Origin: Methylobacterium sp. J-048
GTDB taxonomy: Bacteria; Pseudomonadota; Alphaproteobacteria; Rhizobiales; Beijerinckiaceae
Direction of reading: 5' to 3'
DNA length: 64,000 nt
Assembly: GCF_022829515.1 (NCBI RefSeq)
Contig: NZ_JAKSYL010000137.1
Span: 62,001 to 126,000, forward strand
The notes beneath the pieces were generated by a model. The model was not told where the DNA came from and did not search any database. It worked only from the letters and a program-made list of their open reading frames with translations. The translations under genes and the position numbers were made by a program. Of the stretch, positions 57,813 to 64,000 are shown piece after piece. Every line of letters begins with the position of its first letter. Within the stretch, counting starts at the first letter, position 1.

Positions 57813-58249
57813 ACGAAGATATCGAGGTCGGCCGCCGGTTCGTCGCAGCGCTGGAGCAGGCCGGATTGCCGGTCGCCGCGGCGATGTGGTTCAAGCGACC
57901 GTCATACGACACCTGGATGCTGGGGATCGCGAGTCCCAACGTGCAAGTTTACGGTCCTCTCTCGGTCATAAGGCTCACGAGCGCGGTCCTTCAGAATGGC
58001 TTTTCCGATCGGATCGAAAGACACGATCTGTTCTACTTCAATACGTCGAAGCAGGCGCTCAACGATCTTGCGTCGCTGCCGAAAACGCTGACGGAGGGGG
58101 TTCGGGAGATTTGGAGCTTCCGATTGAACCACGTCGACATCGACAAGGCGTTCTTCTTCCACCTCGCCCTCGATCGGCGCGCGTCGGACGCGGCGCCGAT
58201 CCCCCCCGATCAGAAGAAGAAAAGCACCCCTCGCAAGCGTGTGGCCTGA
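57791..58249 (+). CDS. Partner protein of the HEPN gene, function unknown
   Basis: The product has 152 residues from ATG 57791, within the end of the HEPN frame. DEDIEVGRRFVAALEQAGLP and VAAAMWFKRPSYDTWMLGIA recall uncharacterised proteins encoded next to HEPN genes in many bacteria (from memory, not searched). A Lys-rich tail (QKKKSTPRKRVA) ends it. No nucleotidyltransferase GSx10DxD motif is seen, so this is not a classical MNT antitoxin. The overlap implies coupled translation. Confidence 0.65.
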   Translation: MDKTSLVDEDIEVGRRFVAALEQAGLPVAAAMWFKRPSYDTWMLGIASPNVQVYGPLSVIRLTSAVLQNGFSDRIERHDLFYFNTSKQALNDLASLPKTLTEGVREIWSFRLNHVDIDKAFFFHLALDRRASDAAPIPPDQKKKSTPRKRVA

Positions 58250-58274
58250 ACCCCGGGTGCCGTTCTGAAGGCCC

Positions 58275-59573
58275 TCAGCTCGGCTCCTCCGGCTCCGGCC
58301 CGCGGGTCACGTCGAGACCTGTGCCGGCGCCGGCTGGCGGGCCGACCTTGACCGGCGCGCCGGTGCGGGCGGATTCGTAGATCGCCTCCATTAGCACCTG
58401 GTCCTGGAGCCCCTCCTCGCCGGGGGTGCGGGGGCGCAGGTTCTCCTGGATGCACCGGGAGAAGTGGTCCATTTCCAGGGCGAACTGGTTCTTGGGGCTC
58501 AGCACCTTCTCGTCGCGGGCGCCGGACTTGCCGTCGCGGTGAGACACGAACAGGCGCTGGCCCTCGTACGCGAAGGCGTTATCCAGATCGACCGCGGCGT
58601 TGCCGGTGTGCAGCGTCAGGCTGCGCGCCTCGTAGACGCCGTAGCTCGACGTGCATTGCGCGATCACGCCGGACGGGAAGTGCATCGTGAAGCTCACCGT
58701 CTCCTCGACCTCGCGGAACTTCGGATCGTCGGGCGGCGAATGGATCTGAGCCTGGATCAGGTCCGGCTCCTCGCCGAGGACCGCCCGGGTGGTGTTGAGG
58801 CAGTAAAGCCCGATATCCGGCAGCGAGCCGCCGCCCGACAGCGCCTTCTTGAGCCGCCATTGCTCGGGCAGCCCGGTGGTCTGGCCGTTGAACGCCTGGA
58901 TCATCCGCGGGCGCCCGAACTCGCCCGAGCGGGCGAGCTTGATCACCGCGCGGTTATGCGGCTCGTACTGGCAGCGATAGGCGATCATCAGCTTGACGTT
59001 GGCCTGATTGCAGGCCGCGATCATGTCGCGACATTCCTGCGACGCCACCGCCATCGGCTTCTCGCACAGCACCTGCTTTCCGGCCGCCGCGGCGGCCAGG
59101 ACGTTGTCCCGGTGCACGCCGTTGGGCGTTACGATGTAGACCGCCTGAATCGCGGGATTGGCCTTGAGCCGGTCCCACTCGTCGTAGCCGTAGACGGCAT
59201 CATCCGGCAGGCCGTATTGCCGCGCCACAAGCTTGGCCTTGTCGGGGGTGCCCGACATCACCGCGGCCAGCCGCGAACGCTTGGTCGCCCCGAAGGCCGG
59301 AAGAATTTCGTCGAGGCTCAGGCGCCCGAGGCCGATCACGCAATAGCCGACGCGCTGGCCCGGAGGCTGGGGGGCAGGGCTCGGCGCCGGCGGGCGGTCG
59401 GCCTGGCCGCGCCAGTTCGGGAACATCACGCGCCCGCCCTGGACCGCGCCGGTATCGGCCGGAACCGTCGGTCCGGGTTGCGCCGCCTGGGCCGCACCGC
59501 CGAGGCTGGCGCCGGCCAGGGCGCTCCCCGCGGCGAGGAGAGTGCGTCGTGAGAGCCGGGTGTCGTCCGCCAT
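58275..59573 (-). CDS. Tat-exported Gfo/Idh/MocA-family oxidoreductase
   Basis: The product has 432 residues. A twin-arginine signal (LSRRTLLAAGSALAGASLGG) indicates folded export with its cofactor. The Rossmann fold starts near 72 with VGYCVIGLGRLSLDEILPAF. The conserved CEKPMAV (EKP motif) and GGGSLPDIGLYCLNTTRAVL follow. The layout matches glucose-fructose oxidoreductase-like periplasmic enzymes, with tightly bound NADP. Substrate is unknown. Confidence 0.9.
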   Translation of the reverse strand: MADDTRLSRRTLLAAGSALAGASLGGAAQAAQPGPTVPADTGAVQGGRVMFPNWRGQADRPPAPSPAPQPPGQRVGYCVIGLGRLSLDEILPAFGATKRSRLAAVMSGTPDKAKLVARQYGLPDDAVYGYDEWDRLKANPAIQAVYIVTPNGVHRDNVLAAAAAGKQVLCEKPMAVASQECRDMIAACNQANVKLMIAYRCQYEPHNRAVIKLARSGEFGRPRMIQAFNGQTTGLPEQWRLKKALSGGGSLPDIGLYCLNTTRAVLGEEPDLIQAQIHSPPDDPKFREVEETVSFTMHFPSGVIAQCTSSYGVYEARSLTLHTGNAAVDLDNAFAYEGQRLFVSHRDGKSGARDEKVLSPKNQFALEMDHFSRCIQENLRPRTPGEEGLQDQVLMEAIYESARTGAPVKVGPPAGAGTGLDVTRGPEPEEPS

Positions 59574-59656
59574 GAGCCTCGCCGTTTCCCTGAATTGGGG
59601 TCACGGCTCCGAATCGCCGCGACGTGGGTCGAGCGTCCGCTATCGGCGCTGTCCCG

Positions 59657-60025
59657 TCAGTGAACGCAGGCTGGCGCCCGGTCGTTTCCACCGAGCAACG
59701 CGGCGCGCAGACGCGTGACCTCGGCCTCGCTGTCGGCGAGGCGGCGAGCGAGCGCTGCCGGCTCGGACGCCGCCAGCGTCTCCGCGAACCCGATGCCGAT
59801 CGTCGCGCCCGCCCGCCACGCCACGAAGGCGCGCCGGGTCTCGTTCCGGCAGGGGATGAACAGGTCGAAGCAATCCGGCAGCGTGGCCTCTGCCGGGACG
59901 CCGATCCTGGCACCGCCGAGCGAGACGTCGCGCACGACGCAGTCGATCTCGGGCAGGAAGGCGGCAATCGTGACGCGTCCGCCCAGGCAGACGCGGCGGC
60001 GGGCGGTTTGGCGACGCTCGATCAC
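59657..60025 (-). CDS. PilZ-domain protein (probable c-di-GMP binding)
   Basis: The product has about 122 residues from GTG 60025, chosen because GAGG lies nine bases upstream and the family often starts ERRQ-xx-RR. The c-di-GMP motifs are present: RRQTARRR (RxxxR) near 4-11 and DVSLGGARI (D-x-S-x-x-G) near 34-42. The last 40 residues form a coiled-coil-like helix (ALARRLADSEAEVTRLRAAL). It would act as a c-di-GMP receptor in the cytoplasm. The output is unknown. Confidence 0.87.
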   Translation of the reverse strand: MIERRQTARRRVCLGGRVTIAAFLPEIDCVVRDVSLGGARIGVPAEATLPDCFDLFIPCRNETRRAFVAWRAGATIGIGFAETLAASEPAALARRLADSEAEVTRLRAALLGGNDRAPACVH

Positions 60026-60040
60026 GATCGCGGTCCTCAG

Positions 60041-60061
60041 GTTATCGGTCGTTCCGACAAC
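60041..60061. promoter_or_regulatory. Dyad just upstream of the PilZ gene
   Basis: GTTATCGG at 60041-60048 and CCGACAAC at 60054-60061 are reverse complements at seven of eight positions around a 5-base centre. The dyad ends 16 bases before the proposed GTG start. It may be an operator or a 5' leader hairpin. It also lies inside a longer open frame, so chance is possible. Confidence 0.3.
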
Positions 60062-60125
60062 CTCAATCGAGCCCGGATGGCACCCTGAGGTCCACCTTAA
60101 CCTCCAGTTTACCTTAACGGCTCGG

Positions 60126-60923
60126 TCAGGCCGGGGGCGGTGGGTCCGGCGCCTCGACCTCGCCTCGCCGCTGCAGCTGGAGGGCCACGAACCAGCACAG
60201 GCAGGCCCAGGCCGCCCCGATGCACCAACCGGCCAGCACATCGCTCGGCCAGTGCACGCCGAGATAGATCCGGCTGAGTCCGACGAGCAGCGTCAGCCCG
60301 ACCCCGAGCCCGAGCACCAGAGCCTTCGCCCGGCGGTTGCGATCGACCCGGGCGACCAGGGTCGCGAGCGTCAGGTAGGCGATGGCCGACATGGTGGCGT
60401 GGCCGCTCGGGAAGCTCGCGGTGAACACCTCCATGCCGTGGGGCACGAGATCCGGCCGCGGCCGCTGGTAGAACAGCTTCAGCACCGTCGAGACCAACTC
60501 GCCGCTGCCGACCGCGGCGAGCACGAACACGCCGATCCGGCGCCGCCCGGAGACCGCCAGATAGGCCGCCACCGCGCAGGTCAGGAACAGCACCGTGAAG
60601 ACGCTGCCGAGCCCGGTGATGTCGCGCATCGTCTCCTCGAGCCAGGGCGGCCCGATCGGGTCGGACAGGTCGGCCGGATTGCGCAGGGCGAGCAGGATCT
60701 TGCGGTCGAGCGCCGCGGTCGAGCCCTCGCCGACCTCGTGGGCGAGGTAGAAGAACCCGTAGCCGAGGATGCTGACGCCCAGCAGGGCGACCAGCGGGCC
60801 GACCTCGTTCAGCCGCAGGCGCAGCCAGACCGCCATCGCGCGGCCGGTGAGCGGATTGTGCTGCAAGCGACCGGGCGCGCTCATGGCGCGCACTTCCCGA
60901 TGAACGTGCGGACCATCAGGCAT
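60126..60923 (-). CDS. PAP2-family phosphatase (membrane)
   Basis: The product has 265 residues with about six membrane helices. The phosphatase motifs are all seen: KLFYQRPRPD (K-x6-RP), PSGHATMS (SGH) and SRIYLGVHWPSDVLAG (SR-x5-H-x3-D). Such enzymes dephosphorylate lipid phosphates such as undecaprenyl pyrophosphate or phosphatidic acid at the periplasmic face. ATG 60923 overlaps the upstream stop by eight bases; ATG 60884 is an alternative. Confidence 0.92.
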   Translation of the reverse strand: MPDGPHVHREVRAMSAPGRLQHNPLTGRAMAVWLRLRLNEVGPLVALLGVSILGYGFFYLAHEVGEGSTAALDRKILLALRNPADLSDPIGPPWLEETMRDITGLGSVFTVLFLTCAVAAYLAVSGRRRIGVFVLAAVGSGELVSTVLKLFYQRPRPDLVPHGMEVFTASFPSGHATMSAIAYLTLATLVARVDRNRRAKALVLGLGVGLTLLVGLSRIYLGVHWPSDVLAGWCIGAAWACLCWFVALQLQRRGEVEAPDPPPPA

Positions 60924-61446
60924 TCTCCCCGAAGGCCAGAACGGCGACGGCCTCCCAGGGGCCGCCGAGATAGCGCCACAACCGGGTCGCGGGTGCCGTG
61001 AAATGGAACGGCGCGAAGCCGTCCGCCAAGTCGGCGTGGAGCGCGCGCGCCGTGTCGGGGGCGACCTTGTTCTGCACCGTCACATGCGGGCGCCAGCCCT
61101 GCCGGTCCTGCGCGGTGAGGTAGGGCTCGAAGGTCTTGGCGAGCCGGGCCCGGAAGTTCGACAGCGATTCGGATTCGAGGACGTAGGCGACTCCACGGCC
61201 GGTGAAGCGCAGGCCCGTGACGGCGACCCCAGGTGCCGGGACCGTGCGGGCCAGCGTCGTGATGGCCTCGATCACGCCGCGCTCCCGGTCCCCCGGCAGA
61301 TGGTGGAACAGCGTCGCGTGGGCCGGGATGAAGTTCAGGGCTTCGGGGAAGTTGCGTCGGCGCTCGCCGTCGAAGCGCGCGAAGGTCGGCTCGTCGAAGG
61401 CGAGGGTCAGGATCAGGGGGGCCGCGTCATGCATGCGGGGCGACAT
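60916..61446 (-). CDS. 2H phosphoesterase (2'-5' RNA ligase-like)
   Basis: The product has 176 residues. Both H-x-T motifs of the 2H superfamily are present: PAHATLFHHL near 43 and RPHVTVQNK near 125. These enzymes hydrolyse or ligate 2'-5' or cyclic phosphodiesters, as in ThpR/LigT. The cellular substrate is not known. It overlaps the PAP2 gene by eight bases and follows the SPL-family gene by 15 bases, forming one row. Confidence 0.9.
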   Translation of the reverse strand: MSPRMHDAAPLILTLAFDEPTFARFDGERRRNFPEALNFIPAHATLFHHLPGDRERGVIEAITTLARTVPAPGVAVTGLRFTGRGVAYVLESESLSNFRARLAKTFEPYLTAQDRQGWRPHVTVQNKVAPDTARALHADLADGFAPFHFTAPATRLWRYLGGPWEAVAVLAFGENA

Positions 61447-61461
61447 GGCGCCTGAACTCGC

Positions 61462-62601
61462 TCAGGTCCAGTAGAGCACCCGTGCGGCCGGCAGGTCGCG
61501 GGCCAGACACGCCGTGAGATGGGCCCGCATCGCCTGCATCAGCGGCTTCGGGAAGACGTGCTTCACCGTGCCGAACTTGGTGCGCTTCTCGACCCGCTCG
61601 GCCTCGTCGAGGGGCAGGTCCGAGCCCGGATACCAGCTGCGCAGGACCGCCTTCGAGATCGGCGTGAACCGGTGGGTGATCAGTTCCGCGGTCAGGTCGA
61701 GATCGGGGATGCCGGCGAGCATATCGGCGGCGTCGCGGATCAGCCCGGCATAGGCGTCCTCCCAGCCCTCCACCGGGATGATCGGGGCGATGGTCAGGCC
61801 CACGGGATAGCCGGCCCGCGCCATGGCGGCCATCGCGGCGAGCCGCGCGTCGAGCGGGTCGGTGCCGCCCTCGTAGCGCGCGGCGGGGCGGGCGTTGACC
61901 GAGAAGCGGATGCGCGTGCGCCGGTTGTGCGGCAGGTCGAGCAGCGGCGCGACGGCTGCGAACTTCGTGGTAAAGCGCAGCTGCACCGGCGCGTCCCAGG
62001 CGCCGAAATGCCGGATCGCCGCCGATAGCGAGCCGGTGAGGTGCTCGATGCCCAGAGGGTCGGTGTAGCAGGACGCCTCGAAGGTCGTGCCCTCATGCGC
62101 CCGCTCGGCGGAGGCCGAGGTGACGGCACCCTGGCCGGCATAGGTCGCGAGGTTGTCGAGGATCGCATCGAGATTGGCGTAGGCGCGGGTCACCGGCGGG
62201 CCCTGGAGCGAGCCGGCCAGGTAGCAATACTGGCAATGGGCCGGGCAGCCCTCCGCCAAATCGAAGCGCCAGTCGGCCGAGGGCGGGATCGGCTGGAGCC
62301 GCAGCTTGGTCGGCGGCGCCACCGTGATCGCCAGGGTCGCCTTGGCCGAAGTGTAGGCCTTGCGCGGATCGGCATCGCGCAGGCCGGTCAGCCGGTTGGC
62401 GGCGAGCCGTTCCACCGACAACCCCATCGCCTCGGCGCGCTCCGCCATGGCGCGCCCATGGGCGAAATCGAGCGCGGCCGGGGTCACCAGCACCCGGCGC
62501 GGCCGCCAGAGTCGGGCCGGGCGGGGGCGGGCCGGATCGGCGCGGTCGGCTGCCGGCGTGGGCAGCAGGGCAGGGGACGAGGACATGCTTGTCGAACGCA
62601 T
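61462..62601 (-). CDS. SPL-family radical SAM protein (spore photoproduct lyase-like)
   Basis: The product has 379 residues. The radical SAM cluster motif is AEGCPAHCQYCYLAGSLQGP, with Cys spacing C-x3-C-x2-C as in spore photoproduct lyase. PIIPVEGWEDAYAGLI and RFTPISKAVLRSWYPGSDLP are family-typical. In non-sporulating bacteria these relatives are of uncertain function; repair of thymine lesions is suggested by homology only. ATG 62586 is an alternative start. Confidence 0.87.
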   Translation of the reverse strand: MRSTSMSSSPALLPTPAADRADPARPRPARLWRPRRVLVTPAALDFAHGRAMAERAEAMGLSVERLAANRLTGLRDADPRKAYTSAKATLAITVAPPTKLRLQPIPPSADWRFDLAEGCPAHCQYCYLAGSLQGPPVTRAYANLDAILDNLATYAGQGAVTSASAERAHEGTTFEASCYTDPLGIEHLTGSLSAAIRHFGAWDAPVQLRFTTKFAAVAPLLDLPHNRRTRIRFSVNARPAARYEGGTDPLDARLAAMAAMARAGYPVGLTIAPIIPVEGWEDAYAGLIRDAADMLAGIPDLDLTAELITHRFTPISKAVLRSWYPGSDLPLDEAERVEKRTKFGTVKHVFPKPLMQAMRAHLTACLARDLPAARVLYWT

Positions 62602-62672
62602 GCCCTCCGCGCCGGGTCCGCCCCAGACGTCGGGGAGCGGTGCGGCCGAAGCACTCGCCGCCGTCGCGATGA

Positions 62673-62750
62673 CCGGTTCGGCTCAAGCGAGCGCGTGAGG
62701 CCCGAAGCTTGAAACCGTTCGCGATTGCAAGCCGATCGGGAACGGCTCTA
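62673..62750 (+). repeat. Structured repeat element, copy 2
   Basis: This 78-base unit aligns without gaps to 37398-37475. The hairpin arms at 62712-62725 and 62735-62748 pair at eleven of fourteen positions. At 62715/62745, 62718/62742 and 62719/62741 the pair differs from copy 1 but remains complementary. The loop TGCAAGCCG is close to TGCAACGCG in copy 1. The unit ends 10 bases before the ATG of the AlgJ/AlgX-like gene. Confidence 0.75.
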
Positions 62751-62760
62751 AAGCACGGCC

Positions 62761-63702
62761 ATGGCTGCAGGCAGGGAGAACGTACATGTCGGCCGCGACG
62801 GATGGCTGTTCCTCATCGGCGGCAGCAACCGCGTCATGGACCGCTACCGGGGCGGCCTGCGGCACTGGCTGCTGCTGCGCGGCTGGACGCGGCTGATCGA
62901 AGCCCGAGCGCGCCGCGCCGAAAGCCTCGGGATCCGCTGCCTGCACGTGATCGTTCCGGAGAAGCTGTCGGTCTACGACGACAAGGTCGAGGGGCTGCGC
63001 TACGCCCCGGCCAAGGCCTCGACTCGGCGTCTGGCGCGGCGCCTGGCCCGGCACCCGGCCTATCTCGATCTCCTGGCCCCGCTGCGGGCGGGCCGCGACG
63101 GCCCGGCGCCGCTGTACCTGCGCACGGACACGCACTGGACCATCCAGGGCTGCCTGCTCGCCTATCGCGAGATCATGCGCGCCCTCGGGGCGATCCCGCC
63201 GGCCGATATCGGGGCGCGGCCGCAGATCGTCTCAGAGGCGGTGATGGACCTCGGCGAGAAGCTCCCCGGGCAGCCCCGGGAGCGGCTGGACCGGTTCATG
63301 CTGCAGCGTGACGCCAAGCGAGTTGAGGTCGGCCCGATGCTCGCCGCCTACGAGGCGCAAGGACGCGACCGGGAGGCGCATGTCGGCGCCCACGTCGTCT
63401 ACCGGAACGAGACGGAGGCGGCCGATCCGCGCCGCCTCGTCCTGTTCGGCGATTCCTGCGCGCATTTCGACCCGTTCCTGCTGACCGGGCTGCTGGCCGA
63501 GAGCTTTCGCGAGGTCCACTTCGTGTGGTCGGCGAACCTGGATTGGGCCTACATCGAGCGCGTGCGCCCCGACATCCTGCTGTTCGAGCTGGCCGAGCGC
63601 TTCCTGGCCCGGCTCCCGAAGGACGATTTCGACGTGACGGTGTCGGGCCAGCGCGGCACCGGCGGGCGTGTGGCGCAGATGAAAGCCGCCCCGGCTCAGT
63701 AG
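62761..63702 (+). CDS. AlgJ/AlgX-like SGNH-fold acyltransferase-type protein
   Basis: The product has 313 residues without a signal peptide. GRDGWLFLIGGSN near the start is the typical opening of AlgJ/AlgX SGNH domains. YLRTDTHWTIQGCLLAYREI holds the D-x-H pair, and LVLFGDSCAHFDPFLLTGLL holds the GDS nucleophile region. Relatives O-acetylate exopolysaccharides, but no polysaccharide operon is present and the absent export signal suggests a cytoplasmic location. The start is 10 bases after the structured repeat. It overlaps the convergent gene by seven bases. Confidence 0.82.
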   Translation: MAAGRENVHVGRDGWLFLIGGSNRVMDRYRGGLRHWLLLRGWTRLIEARARRAESLGIRCLHVIVPEKLSVYDDKVEGLRYAPAKASTRRLARRLARHPAYLDLLAPLRAGRDGPAPLYLRTDTHWTIQGCLLAYREIMRALGAIPPADIGARPQIVSEAVMDLGEKLPGQPRERLDRFMLQRDAKRVEVGPMLAAYEAQGRDREAHVGAHVVYRNETEAADPRRLVLFGDSCAHFDPFLLTGLLAESFREVHFVWSANLDWAYIERVRPDILLFELAERFLARLPKDDFDVTVSGQRGTGGRVAQMKAAPAQ

Positions 63703-63920
63703 ATCGCCGGATCCAGGCGGGCGAACTCGGTGATGCTGGCCGCCTGGTACTTGGTGAAGGATTCCGGCGCACAGGCGATGCCGATCATCAGGACCAGCAG
63801 CGTCGCCACGCAGGCGAGCGTCGCCGTGACGAGATCCGCGTGCCGCCGGAGGGTGTGGATGATCAGGCACCCCAGGGTGAACAGGGCCGCCTCTGCGACG
63901 GGCACCAACGCGAACGACAT
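63696..63920 (-). CDS. Small two-helix membrane protein
   Basis: The product has 74 residues from ATG 63920. Two hydrophobic helices are seen (about 5-23, LVPVAEAALFTLGCLIIHTL; about 30-50, LVTATLACVATLLVLMIGIA) with a basic loop RRHAD between them and a polar tail (PESFTKYQAASITEFARLDP). The family is not recognised. It converges with the AlgJ/AlgX-like gene and its stop overlaps that gene's last codons. Confidence 0.6.
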   Translation of the reverse strand: MSFALVPVAEAALFTLGCLIIHTLRRHADLVTATLACVATLLVLMIGIACAPESFTKYQAASITEFARLDPAIY

Positions 63921-64000
63921 CTCTTAAGCTCCATCCAGTCCCCCGCCGGGCCGGGGTCGCTGCGGGCGCGCAGCGGCGGGCGGGTGTCGTGAAGATGGCC

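Overview
The window is 64 kb of GC-rich chromosome from an alphaproteobacterium, most likely a Methylobacterium or close relative. The evidence is a Rhizobiales-type flagellar block (MotE, a DUF6468-type protein, an acidic long FliM), a DUF6894 protein, a PQQ dehydrogenase-like gene, an isolated small PilZ protein, and a GGAAC-N17-CGTT (PhyR/EcfG-type) promoter. The species is inference. I saw no rRNA, tRNA, CRISPR array, insertion sequence or replication origin. The content is ordinary chromosome with several small accessory insertions.

Layout. 1-7.9 kb: edge of a flavin oxidoreductase, a small membrane protein, clpS-clpA, a D,D-carboxypeptidase with a SPOR domain, and a minus-strand row of trypsin-like protease, small secreted protein and membrane-anchored DnaJ. 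8.3-19.2 kb: a Wadjet/MksBEF-like SMC complex. jetA and jetB overlap, but jetC is cut off from them by a chemoreceptor gene on the other strand, no jetD is present, and a second chemoreceptor lies beyond an FKBP gene. 19.8-25.4 kb: an OprB-type porin in an AT-richer patch, then coaBC, uppS, a winged-helix regulator overlapping a membrane-protein gene, and a VOC protein divergent from uvrB (25.5-28.3 kb).

28.3-42.7 kb is a mosaic. It holds a general-stress-type promoter before a 72-residue protein, an ankyrin protein, a HEPN gene with an overlapping partner, an unusual PQQ dehydrogenase-like gene lacking the expected catalytic Asp, a thioesterase, an AT-rich patch, an O-antigen ligase-like protein, a VapBC-type pair, an MDR oxidoreductase, an acetyltransferase, an esterase, a lytic transglycosylase, and a Crp/Fnr regulator. 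42.9-50.4 kb: a CoA transferase carrying a perfect 20-bp hairpin in its coding region, a fused oligopeptide-type ABC ATPase, deoB, a DUF1192 protein, a leucine-rich-repeat kinase-like protein, and an Lrp regulator divergent from an EamA exporter.

50.4-57.4 kb is flagellar: fliL-fliM-DUF6468-motE on the minus strand, divergent from flgF-flgG-flgA-flgH, with a sigma-54-like element before flgF. A second HEPN-plus-partner pair follows flgH directly. 58.3-64 kb: a Tat-exported Gfo/Idh/MocA oxidoreductase, a PilZ protein, a minus-strand row of SPL-family radical SAM protein, 2H phosphoesterase and PAP2 phosphatase, then an AlgJ/AlgX-like protein.

The best leads are the split Wadjet-like locus with flanking chemoreceptors, the two HEPN/partner pairs, the GYD-motif PQQ protein, and a two-copy structured element (37398-37475 and 62673-62750) whose stem shows compensatory base-pair changes. 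No position was checked by computation; motif positions were counted by hand.
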